Source: Nocardioides sp. TRM66260-LWL (lineage in GTDB: Bacteria; Actinomycetota; Actinomycetes; Propionibacteriales; Nocardioidaceae). From it: 64,000 nt of DNA. Positions 36,302-43,049 of this stretch are shown here, in pieces; within the stretch, counting starts at the first letter, position 1, and each line of letters starts with the position of its first letter. The stretch spans positions 62,001-126,000 of the forward strand of contig NZ_JAIQZK010000004.1 of the NCBI RefSeq assembly GCF_020075545.1. Direction: 5' to 3'. Both the position numbers and the translations under genes were made by a program. The notes under the pieces were generated by a model, which did not search any database, was not told the origin of the DNA, and saw only the letters and a program-made list of their open reading frames with translations.

Positions 36302-36924
36302 GCCGCCACCGTTCTAGCGGATGTCAGCCGGCCGTCCGCGCGAAAGTAGTCGGCGATCGGACGCCGGTCATCTCCGATGAGGCCCAGGAAGATCAGGCGG
36401 TTATGCATGGCTTCGACGCTGACCTTGAACAGGCCGGCCAGGGCCTCCTCGTCCTGTATGCCACTTGCGTAGGCGCGCTTGACCCAGGTGCGCGGCATCA
36501 GAAAGCAGGCGGCGAAGTAGTTGCAGACCAGCTCGATCTGTTGGTCGTGCTTCGTCTGGTCACCGCGGCCAAGGTGCTTGTAGGCGACCTTGTACGACGG
36601 GTGGTCGAGGACATGCTTGAACTCGTGCGCCAGCGTGAAGCGACGCCGCCCGGTCGGACCATCTCGGTTGACGACGATCAGCCACCGACCGTCGGCCCAC
36701 TGCGAGAAGCCCGCCAGGCTCGGCATCCGGTGGCGGGGCTCCATACGGACCTCGATCTTCGGCAGCTCAGTCAGACGCGCGACGTCGACCGCCGGCCCCG
36801 TGATACCGAGACACTCGATCAACTTCGCGGCCTGAAGCTCGGCGACCTGATATGCCTCCGACAGCGTCAAGGTGCGCTGCGGCATCAAGCCGCGAACGTC
36901 TCTAGTGATGTTTGCTCGTTCCAT
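36298..36924 (-). CDS. ImmA/IrrE-type metallopeptidase
   Basis: A 208-aa COG2856 peptidase with the zinc motif LAHEFKHVLDH (HExxH) and the family continuation IELVCNYFAACFLMP. ImmA enzymes cleave the XRE repressor of an integrated element and switch on excision and transfer after damage or cell-cell signals. The ATG at 36924 has a GAGAGGAGGGG ribosome binding site, and its 5' end overlaps the end of the upstream XRE gene by 23 bp. The stop overlaps the integrase start (ATGA), forming a repressor-peptidase-integrase unit. Confidence 0.88.
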   Translation of the reverse strand: MERANITRDVRGLMPQRTLTLSEAYQVAELQAAKLIECLGITGPAVDVARLTELPKIEVRMEPRHRMPSLAGFSQWADGRWLIVVNRDGPTGRRRFTLAHEFKHVLDHPSYKVAYKHLGRGDQTKHDQQIELVCNYFAACFLMPRTWVKRAYASGIQDEEALAGLFKVSVEAMHNRLIFLGLIGDDRRPIADYFRADGRLTSARTVAA

Positions 36925-37291
36925 GGTTCCCCTCCTCTCGGTTACTCCCCGTCGCCTTGTAGCGGGCGACGATCGCTTCAATCTGCTGCTTGGCCTCGGC
37001 TACGGCGTCTTCCGGCAGGTCGTACTCAGCGCGTAGTAGTGCCTCCACGCTCGGCAGATCCGTCGGCGTTGGCAGGCCGGCGACCAGGAACAGGTCACTG
37101 GTCCGCAGCTCCAGAACAGGAGCGAGACGCATCAGCACAGCCGGCGCCGGCTTCTTCACTTCGTCGCGCATCAACCGAGCCACGATCGTGAGCTGTACGT
37201 CAGCGGCCTCTGCCAACTGGCGCAGACTGAGGCCTGCGTCCTGACGGGCGGCTTCCAGGTATCGCCCAAGGGTCATATCGTTCTCGGACAT
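36902..37291 (-). CDS. XRE-family repressor of the integrative element
   Basis: A 129-aa protein with an N-terminal helix-turn-helix (LGRYLEAARQDAGLSLRQLAEA then DVQLTIVARLMRDE) and a C-terminal helical part (SVEALLRAEYDLPEDAVAEAKQQ). It pairs with the overlapping ImmA peptidase gene as in ImmR/ImmA of ICEBs1-like elements. The perfect palindrome at 37333-37348, about 40 nt upstream of the ATG, is the likely operator. The ATG at 37291 is preceded by GGAGG. Confidence 0.85.
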   Translation of the reverse strand: MSENDMTLGRYLEAARQDAGLSLRQLAEAADVQLTIVARLMRDEVKKPAPAVLMRLAPVLELRTSDLFLVAGLPTPTDLPSVEALLRAEYDLPEDAVAEAKQQIEAIVARYKATGSNREEGNHGTSKHH

Positions 37292-37332
37292 GGTGATGGT
37301 CCTCCGTCTACTAGCTCCAGTGTACAACGCCT

Positions 37333-37348
37333 GTACACATTTGTGTAC
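37333..37348. promoter_or_regulatory. Operator palindrome GTACACA-TT-TGTGTAC, copy 1
   Basis: A perfect 16-bp inverted repeat upstream of the XRE gene, with an extra half-site TGTACA at 37321-37326. The identical palindrome recurs at 41254-41269. Confidence 0.7.
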
Positions 37349-37375
37349 GTAGAATCGACAACATCTGCTGCCGAC

Positions 37376-37801
37376 TCATCGCTCGATGCCTTCGTCGAGC
37401 TCAACGAGCGTCTGTTCAGTTGTCTCAGCCGCGTCCGGCCGCGGTAACCACTGAGGTCGAGGCCGCCGAGGCGCCTTCTCCAGCGCACCGGTTTCGAACG
37501 CCAGCCAACTTCGGGCCCGCCTCACCTCGTGCGCGCTCAGGCCGGCGATCACGCCGCGCGTCGGCGGCGCGGGGCCGTGCAGGGCGTTCTGCAGACACTC
37601 GGGGGCGACCACGCAGCGCGCGCAGATGTTCTGCGCTGCCTTGCGCCGCACCACATCGCGCTGGAAGTTGATGTCGAAGAACTTGTGCGCGACGAGTGGG
37701 TTCAACTCCAGGCAGGCCGCGCCGTCGAGGTTCCTGGCTCCGTAGGCCCCAAGTTCGAGCTCCCCCGTGCGGGGAGAACCGTCGTGGTTAGCGCTAGGCA
37801 T
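37376..37801 (-). CDS. WhiB-family iron-sulfur regulator
   Basis: A 141-aa protein with four cysteines in the Wbl arrangement: one in GAACLELN, two in NICARC and one in APECLQNAL, binding a [4Fe-4S] cluster. The G-V/I-x-A-G motif GVIAGLSAHEVRRAR contacts sigma factor or DNA. WhiB-like proteins occur in phages and integrative elements as well as in core development. Start is ATG 37801 (or GTG 37804); it overlaps an upstream 11-codon reading frame with a good ribosome binding site, suggesting translational coupling. Confidence 0.88.
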   Translation of the reverse strand: MPSANHDGSPRTGELELGAYGARNLDGAACLELNPLVAHKFFDINFQRDVVRRKAAQNICARCVVAPECLQNALHGPAPPTRGVIAGLSAHEVRRARSWLAFETGALEKAPRRPRPQWLPRPDAAETTEQTLVELDEGIER

Positions 37802-37829
37802 CACCGGCCTTCAGATCCGGATTTCTCAT
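37794..37829 (-). CDS. Possible 11-aa leader peptide of the WhiB gene
   Basis: ATG at 37829 follows AAAGGAG with good spacing and reads MRNPDLKAGDA then stop. Its TAG overlaps the WhiB ATG in ATGCCTAG, so ribosomes ending here could re-start on whiB. Nothing comparable in strength precedes the WhiB start itself. Confidence 0.4.
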   Translation of the reverse strand: MRNPDLKAGDA

Positions 37830-37874
37830 GAGTGCTCCTTTCGTTAGGTTGCATGCGACTGGACGGTTCGACAC

Positions 37875-38660
37875 TCATTCATCGAACGCCGCCAGCAGAG
37901 TGACGACCGCTCGACCGCTAAGGCAGACTGTGAACAGATCAGTCGCCGGGTAGGGCAGCCGACGAAGTAGCGTCGTAACGGCCTCCAGGCGGCCGTCTGA
38001 CGTCACGACCAAGACCACGCGAGGCACGGTCCCACTCGGGCCACCGAGGCCGCGGGCGACGAAGCCGAGATAGTTCCGGAGCTTGCGCTCAAGCGCAGGC
38101 AACGACTCTGAGCCGAGGTCGATTTCGACCCACCAGTGCATGGTGAGGCTTGCCGATTGCAGCCGCAGGTAGGCGTCGGGCTTCAGGTAGTTCCCGAGGC
38201 CATCGGGCATCCAACTGGCAGGCTCGGTGACGTACGTGGCGAGCTGGTAGTCGGGATGGCGGCGCAGGGCAAGGACAAGGTCCGCAGCAAGCTGGCTGGT
38301 CGCGATCGTGTGGGCCGTGAACCGGTCGGTGTATGGCCTTGTTGGCCGAGCAGCAGCGGGAAGGGCAATGGCATGGCCGGCTGCAGTCAGTCGGTAGATG
38401 CCGCTGGCAGAACCTTTTGCGCTTCCCCCGACGCGGCGATCAACAAGCTCGAGCAGATTCCAGTCAACGAGGCGACGCAGTACGCGGCCGCGCACGACAG
38501 GGAGGCTCGACGGACTGAGATCGTCGAAGGCCAACTGCTCAAGCTGTTGGCCGGTAGCCAGCCTGAGGCGGGCAACCCAGTCGAGGACCAAACGGTCACG
38601 CTCTGACAGCCTCGACTCCAGCCACTGGCGGCGGTTGGCGGAGATTCGGTGCGCACTCAT
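37875..38660 (-). CDS. Replication-relaxation family protein
   Basis: A 261-aa protein similar to the actinobacterial replication-relaxation family (plasmid replication initiation/relaxase-like). It has an N-terminal winged-helix part (LSERDRLVLDWVARLRLATGQQ; LPVVRGRVLRRLVDWNLLELV) and a C-terminal nuclease-like part (LKPDAYLRLQ; HWWVEIDLGSESLPALERKLRNYL with the ExD-x6-E pattern of a restriction-like fold). It probably initiates replication or processing of the excised element. The ATG at 38660 has GGAGG upstream and overlaps the stop of the 42-aa gene. Confidence 0.8.
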   Translation of the reverse strand: MSAHRISANRRQWLESRLSERDRLVLDWVARLRLATGQQLEQLAFDDLSPSSLPVVRGRVLRRLVDWNLLELVDRRVGGSAKGSASGIYRLTAAGHAIALPAAARPTRPYTDRFTAHTIATSQLAADLVLALRRHPDYQLATYVTEPASWMPDGLGNYLKPDAYLRLQSASLTMHWWVEIDLGSESLPALERKLRNYLGFVARGLGGPSGTVPRVVLVVTSDGRLEAVTTLLRRLPYPATDLFTVCLSGRAVVTLLAAFDE

Positions 38661-38785
38661 GCAGTGGCCTCCGAAGGCGGCCACTCTTTCGGCAGCCTTG
38701 CAGGGCCGTCTCCGCAGGTCAGCTGCGCTACGACCTCAAGCGCGAGATGAACGCTGATCTGAACAGCGAGAAGAACGTCGGTCAC
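38657..38785 (-). CDS. 42-aa protein wedged between the coupling ATPase and replication gene
   Basis: Starts GTG at 38785 and reads VTDVLLAVQISVHLALEVVA, then a charged tail. Both ends overlap neighbours by four bases (GTGA with the ATPase stop; ATGA with the replication gene start), which argues strongly for translation. One hydrophobic helix. Function unknown. Confidence 0.55.
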   Translation of the reverse strand: MTDVLLAVQISVHLALEVVAQLTCGDGPARLPKEWPPSEATA

Positions 38786-41073
38786 GATTCGCCTCTACGC
38801 GTCTCTCGACCGAAGCTCCGACCGGGCCGACTCCATCTGTCTCGGGCCGATCGAGCTGACATCGCGGCTTCGATATCGGATCGCGCCATCCCGTAGCGGG
38901 CAGCAGCCTCCGTTGCCAGGCGCCTTGGATCGGTGATCGCGGCAGGCAAGGGGAGAGTGGTGCCAGTGACCGGCATGAGCGTTTGGCCACCGACGGAGGG
39001 GCGGATCGCCACCTCGAAGGCCTGGAGCCCTTGTAGGTCATCCTTCGTCAGCGGACTGAAGCGCCGCTCAAGGATCCGGGCGTCGTCGTAGTCGACGGCG
39101 AACGCAAGCTGGGTTCGGACCGTTCCGAGGATGGCGGTTCGGACAGCGTCTGACAGCTGCGCGACATATTGGTTGGCGAGTGTAATGCCGAGCCCATAGC
39201 CGCGGGCTTGAGCCAGCATGTCGGCAATCGCGAGCGGCAATCGGACGATGTCTTGAGCCTCGTCGATCACCGCGAAGGCGGGCCTTCGCTGATCGGCCGG
39301 TACCGCAGCGCGAGTAAGCGTTGCCTGCCACAGCGCGGCCACGCTGAGCGCCCCGAGGAGACTGGTGGTCTCAGCGCCGAGCTGACCTTTATCCAGCGCC
39401 AGCAGGATCGTCCGGCGCTCCGTGAAGATGTCGGTGATGTCGATGCCATCGCTCTGTCCGAGCATGAGGCGAATCGCTGTGCGACTAGTGAAGGCGTCAA
39501 GCTTGTTGAGGGTCGGACCAATGACCTGGGCACGCTCACCGTCACTCATCGCGTCATAGCGCTGCCAGAACAACGCGAGATCCGCGGGCAGGGTTGCTCG
39601 ACTGAGCAGATCACGGCGAAAGGCCGCGTTCGTGAGGAGCGGGCTCAACTCCACCAGGGTGTACTGCTCGTCGCCGGGCGCTCGCGCAAGTGTCAGCGTG
39701 CTGAGTCCGGAGCGCATGACCCAGTCAGTGCGCGGCCCCCAGAATCCGTGCCACAGCTCTCTGAAGATGTGGACCACGTTGTCGACGACGAGTTCCCGGC
39801 TGGACTCGGACCCAAGGTGCTGCAGCACGTTCAGACCGACAACCTGACGACGATTGCTTGGGTCGATGACGACGATCCGCTCCTCGTCGGCAGGACGCAC
39901 GCGGGCCAGGATGTCCCGCACGAGATCACCCTTGACGTCGATCACGAAGGTGCCGCGCTGCTGCTCGATATCTTGGAGCACTGCATTCGCGAGGAGCCAG
40001 CTCTTCCCAGATCCGGTGGGCCCTACGTAATAGGCGTGCCGAAGGCGATCGACGGTCGACAGCGCGAGGGGACGTCCCTCTTGTCCCGGGTAGTTGCTGT
40101 GCGCTAGCACGAGACCGCGCCGAGGCAGAGACGCTGGGGCAGGCAGCTGCCGAGCAGCTCCGCGGCTCACACCAGGGATGACTAAGCCCCCGACCGGCAA
40201 GCCCGCGATGCCCGCCACCTCCTTGGCGTTCAGGAGCAGCGGCCAGCGCACGAGCGGCAGCCGCAGTCCCTGGAGTCGGGCAGCGGAAACACGGCTCGGC
40301 GCGTACCGGCGCACCAGCCGAACTCCGGGCGCATTGAGAGTCTGGAAGCTGCTCCAGCTGCGGCTGATGAGCCTATGCGCGGTCGCGGGGCTTGGGCCCG
40401 TAACGCCCATCCGCAGACTCGCCAACAGGAGTGGCGCCTCGTACTTCCTTCGAAGCTGGCTGACCGCCTCCGCGTCGATCGGCGCCTCACCCTCGATGAG
40501 CCACGTCAGCCGCTGCGTGTGAGCACTGGATGGCGCTTGCTTGACCGGACTCGGCGTTCCCGCGGAGGTGATGACGAGCTGACTGACGAGGCCGTAGCCG
40601 GCCGGCATCGGCTGCAAGCTCGATAGGAAGGCGTCAGTTGCAACCTGAGTCCGATCGACGGCAAGTGGACGACTGCGGCTGGTAATCGCCAGTTCGAGGC
40701 ACTCCCGCATCCGCGGCCGCCGGTAGTCCTGGAGTTCCTGAATGCGGACGCCTGGCAGGGTGGCTTGCAAGCTGGCGAGGAGTGCTGACTCGTTCTGCGG
40801 CGCGAGGAGCAGCACGTGAGCCACACCGCGGCTCGTGCTCACGGTCTCAATGACCAGTGGAGGAAGCGGTAGAAGCGACCAGTTCGGTCGGTGGGTGATG
40901 GCGCTCGCCGCGGTGAAGAACGCAGTGAGATCGTCCACCGACGCGCCAACAGGCAGCGTGATGCGGAATGCCTTCAGGCATTGACGCCAAGAAGCTGCCT
41001 CAAGGTGCCGCGCGAACACCACGGCGCCGGCCATAGCGAGGCCGGCGCCGAGGAGCACGAGCGGAAGCGTCAC
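38782..41073 (-). CDS. VirD4/TraD-like or HerA-like coupling ATPase
   Basis: A 763-aa protein. An N-terminal membrane helix (LVLLGAGLAMAGAVVFARHL) and a ~330-residue beta-rich region precede the ATPase domain: AYYVGPTGSGKSWLLANAV (Walker A), FVIDVKGDLVRDIL, PSNRRQVVGLNVL, FAVIDEAQDIVRLP (Walker B) and the sensor loop GITLANQYVAQLS. It probably pumps DNA through the membrane during conjugative transfer of the element. The GTG start overlaps the stop of the 50-aa gene; no relaxase of classical MOB type is seen, so DNA processing may depend on the replication-relaxation protein. Confidence 0.82.
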   Translation of the reverse strand: MTLPLVLLGAGLAMAGAVVFARHLEAASWRQCLKAFRITLPVGASVDDLTAFFTAASAITHRPNWSLLPLPPLVIETVSTSRGVAHVLLLAPQNESALLASLQATLPGVRIQELQDYRRPRMRECLELAITSRSRPLAVDRTQVATDAFLSSLQPMPAGYGLVSQLVITSAGTPSPVKQAPSSAHTQRLTWLIEGEAPIDAEAVSQLRRKYEAPLLLASLRMGVTGPSPATAHRLISRSWSSFQTLNAPGVRLVRRYAPSRVSAARLQGLRLPLVRWPLLLNAKEVAGIAGLPVGGLVIPGVSRGAARQLPAPASLPRRGLVLAHSNYPGQEGRPLALSTVDRLRHAYYVGPTGSGKSWLLANAVLQDIEQQRGTFVIDVKGDLVRDILARVRPADEERIVVIDPSNRRQVVGLNVLQHLGSESSRELVVDNVVHIFRELWHGFWGPRTDWVMRSGLSTLTLARAPGDEQYTLVELSPLLTNAAFRRDLLSRATLPADLALFWQRYDAMSDGERAQVIGPTLNKLDAFTSRTAIRLMLGQSDGIDITDIFTERRTILLALDKGQLGAETTSLLGALSVAALWQATLTRAAVPADQRRPAFAVIDEAQDIVRLPLAIADMLAQARGYGLGITLANQYVAQLSDAVRTAILGTVRTQLAFAVDYDDARILERRFSPLTKDDLQGLQAFEVAIRPSVGGQTLMPVTGTTLPLPAAITDPRRLATEAAARYGMARSDIEAAMSARSARDRWSRPGRSFGRETRRGES

Positions 41074-41222
41074 GCTGCGTCTCCGGTTGCGGCACCCTCC
41101 GACTTCTCCTTCGCCTCCCGCGCGATCTGGCGTTCAACCATCGCCAGGATCACCTGAGCGAGGAGGCCAGTATCCACCTCGTCTCGCAGCGTCCCGATGA
41201 TCCGAATTCGACGATTTCCCAT
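41070..41222 (-). CDS. Small hypothetical protein, first gene of the transfer unit
   Basis: A 50-aa basic-acidic protein (RRIRIIGTLRDEVDTGLLAQVI; ERQIAREAKEKSEG). The ATG at 41222 has an AAGGAGG ribosome binding site and the stop overlaps the ATPase start (GTGA). The shared operator palindrome lies 31 nt upstream, so this gene heads the transfer/replication operon. Confidence 0.6.
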   Translation of the reverse strand: MGNRRIRIIGTLRDEVDTGLLAQVILAMVERQIAREAKEKSEGAATGDAA

Positions 41223-41252
41223 GCTGCCTTCCTCCTTACCCCTACTTCTTCT

Positions 41253-41270
41253 TGTACACATTTGTGTACA
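41253..41270. promoter_or_regulatory. Operator palindrome TGTACACA-TT-TGTGTACA, copy 2
   Basis: A perfect 18-bp inverted repeat containing the same 16-bp core as the site in front of the XRE repressor. It sits upstream of the 41222 transfer operon. Confidence 0.7.
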
Positions 41271-41300
41271 TCTCTGCAATGTTTTATGCACAACGGGGCG

Positions 41301-41471
41301 CTAGCGCCGGAAGAGCAGGCTGAAGATGAAGCTCAGCACCACCAGCACGATGAGCGATGGCAGCAGGGGCGCGAGCAGCTCGAAAGCCACCCGCGCCCCT
41401 GCGGCGACCGCGAGCACGATGAGCAGAGCGCTCATCACAGAACCCGGCAGCGCCGGCCCGCGGTTGTTCAT
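41301..41471 (-). CDS. Small two-helix membrane protein
   Basis: A 56-aa protein with two hydrophobic segments (MSALLIVLAVAAGARVAFELL; LIVLVVLSFIFSLLF) ending in RR. The ATG at 41471 abuts the stop of the next small gene. Possibly a transfer-channel component by position; no family recognised. Confidence 0.55.
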   Translation of the reverse strand: MNNRGPALPGSVMSALLIVLAVAAGARVAFELLAPLLPSLIVLVVLSFIFSLLFRR

Positions 41472-41473
41472 CT

Positions 41474-41668
41474 CTAGCTGCGGCGCTCGCGCACCGAATC
41501 CCGCATCGCTGCGAGCGTCGCCCGCGTCACCTGCTCCATGCGGCGCTCTGCGTCCAGACGTCGAGCGAGGATCTCGCTTCGCGGCCTTCCGCGCCCCACT
41601 CGCCACCCCACCAGGACGCCCACCGCCAGGAAGTTCATCGCGATCCCGACGACTACGGCGGCGCTCAC
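41474..41668 (-). CDS. Small membrane protein with charged tail
   Basis: A 64-aa protein: one N-terminal helix (VVVGIAMNFLAVGVLVGWRV) and a basic amphipathic tail (RRLDAERRMEQVTRATLAAMRD). The start overlaps the stop of the upstream 62-aa gene by four bases. Function unknown; part of the run of element genes 42296 to 41301. Confidence 0.55.
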   Translation of the reverse strand: MSAAVVVGIAMNFLAVGVLVGWRVGRGRPRSEILARRLDAERRMEQVTRATLAAMRDSVRERRS

Positions 41669-41853
41669 GACGAACCGCCGAGGCTGTCGTCGATCAGGTC
41701 ATCCAGAGTTGCACTGACGCCGCGCAGCAACTCCTCGGCGAGCGAGCCCGCTTCCGGGAAGAGGGCCAGGAACCGCGACGCCTTCTCCTTGATCTCCTCA
41801 ACCAGCCCGTCGCAGCCCACCGAGGCCGGCAGGTAGTAGATGACGGCGTCCAT
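41665..41853 (-). CDS. Small acidic hypothetical protein
   Basis: A 62-aa acidic helical protein (GLVEEIKEKASRFLALFPEAGS; ATLDDLIDDSLGG). It overlaps the next gene by four bases and follows the 109-aa gene after 9 bp. No family recognised. Confidence 0.55.
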   Translation of the reverse strand: MDAVIYYLPASVGCDGLVEEIKEKASRFLALFPEAGSLAEELLRGVSATLDDLIDDSLGGSS

Positions 41854-41862
41854 GACGTCGAT

Positions 41863-42192
41863 CTACTTCCGGCGCATCTCGCGACGGGCGTCCTCGATGA
41901 CCTCGAGAGCCATGAGCACGTGGTTGTCGGCCAGAACCGCCAACCGACCAGCCAGCTCCGGAGCCTGCTGCTCCAACTGCTTGTGCATGCCGTTCACCCG
42001 CGCCACCGCCATCATGGCAGCGCCGGTCAGGTACGACAGCTGCTCGACCTTCTCGGCCGCGACATCGGTCTCGTCGGCAACCCGTGCCCGCCGGACCTGG
42101 GCCACGGTCGCACTGCGCTCGATGGAACGAGCAGCCCGACGGTTGTCGCGCGAGATGACGCCACCTGACGAATACGGGACAATGTCGCTCAC
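41863..42192 (-). CDS. Hypothetical helical protein of the integrative element
   Basis: A 109-aa helical protein (ARSIERSATVAQVRRARVADE; VNGMHKQLEQQAPELAGRLAVL). The GTG start at 42192 overlaps the stop of the 35-aa gene (GTGA). Unknown function; small helical proteins of this kind near transfer genes are often structural or regulatory. Confidence 0.6.
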   Translation of the reverse strand: MSDIVPYSSGGVISRDNRRAARSIERSATVAQVRRARVADETDVAAEKVEQLSYLTGAAMMAVARVNGMHKQLEQQAPELAGRLAVLADNHVLMALEVIEDARREMRRK

Positions 42193-42296
42193 TTGGCCAC
42201 CTCCCCAGCGTTCACGATCGGCATGTCCGGGTGGTCCAAGCCCCACTCGGGACTGAACCAGAAGCAGTCTCGTTCGATGTATTCGTCGGGCTCCAT
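42189..42296 (-). CDS. 35-aa micro-protein heading the small-gene operon
   Basis: ATG at 42296 behind GAGAGGTGAG reads MEPDEYIERDCFWFSPEWGL, then DHPDMPIVNAGEVAK. The stop overlaps the next start (GTGA). The acidic-aromatic composition is unusual. It is supported by spacing and coupling rather than homology. Confidence 0.5.
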   Translation of the reverse strand: MEPDEYIERDCFWFSPEWGLDHPDMPIVNAGEVAK

Positions 42297-42382
42297 GGCA
42301 TTCTCACCTCTCTAGCCGGAAGCAACGGTCGTTGCTCGCCCTCCAAGATTGAGATCAAGCACCCTTCCAATTCATCCCCGCA

Positions 42383-42403
42383 AAATGGGAAATATTCCCA
42401 TTT
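42383..42403. promoter_or_regulatory. Perfect AT-rich palindrome, probable operator
   Basis: AAATGGGAA (42383-42391) and TTCCCATTT (42395-42403) with centre ATA, lying between the divergent element operon (42296, minus) and cargo gene (42465, plus). Confidence 0.5.
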
Positions 42404-42464
42404 CGTGGAGTTGAAACGGGATTCAGTCTTGACATATGTGCGAAACTGTTCAAACATGAGTTAG

Positions 42465-43016
42465 TTGGACCAGTTTTCAAACCACCAGCCTGGAGAGTTC
42501 AAGCATCCGCCTGCTGAGCGGTCTCCTTTCAGGCTGGAAATGCTCAGCCAGCAACACATACTGGCACTCGGACGTGCCGTGATGCTGAACAGAGATGCGG
42601 AGTTAGACGCGACCCGAACAGAACGCTCAGGTCCCGACTATTTCGTTCGCAGCGTTATCGTCTCCCAATACCTCGTCGACGCTTTTCGCTCCGATCTGCG
42701 GCGCTACCTGACCCGAGATCTGGACACCGGCCTGTCGTTCTACCTTTCCACGCTGCGCGGACACGAGGACGAACATGAAAACATCTTAGCGATGATGGTG
42801 GATTGCACGCCCGCGTTCTTTCCCGACTTGGATGATGCGAAAAAGCGAGGTAGATCGATCTTGTCGCGCGCGCAGACTGACGAGTTGCTCGCAGTGCTTG
42901 CTGAGGTCGAGAGAGATGCCAGCTTCGTTCAGGACGATGCCCTAATCATGATGCACCGGCTGTTCGACGGCGAGGTGCTGGAGTCCGACCAGATCGCTCG
43001 CTACAAGACGGACTAG
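42465..43016 (+). CDS. Cargo protein of unknown function upstream of the STAND NTPase
   Basis: A protein of up to 183 aa; no family recognised. Acidic and helical (LALGRAVMLNRDAELDATRTE; VIVSQYLVDAFRSDLRRYLT; GHEDEHENILAMMVDC). Codon use and GC are lower than the core. The TTG at 42465 gives the longest form; ATG at 42540 (MLSQQHILALG) is an alternative. The gene ends 33 bp before the STAND NTPase gene in the same direction, so the two may form an operon in which this protein is a partner or regulator. Confidence 0.6.
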   Translation: MDQFSNHQPGEFKHPPAERSPFRLEMLSQQHILALGRAVMLNRDAELDATRTERSGPDYFVRSVIVSQYLVDAFRSDLRRYLTRDLDTGLSFYLSTLRGHEDEHENILAMMVDCTPAFFPDLDDAKKRGRSILSRAQTDELLAVLAEVERDASFVQDDALIMMHRLFDGEVLESDQIARYKTD

Positions 43017-43049
43017 ATTTGATGGGGTCGGCGCTGGCACTCTCAACTG

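Noticed and set aside
42212-42457. An 81-codon minus-strand frame (MFEQFRTYV...)
   Set aside because: It runs across the palindrome and over the 35-aa gene in another frame; the latter has a ribosome binding site and coupled stop.
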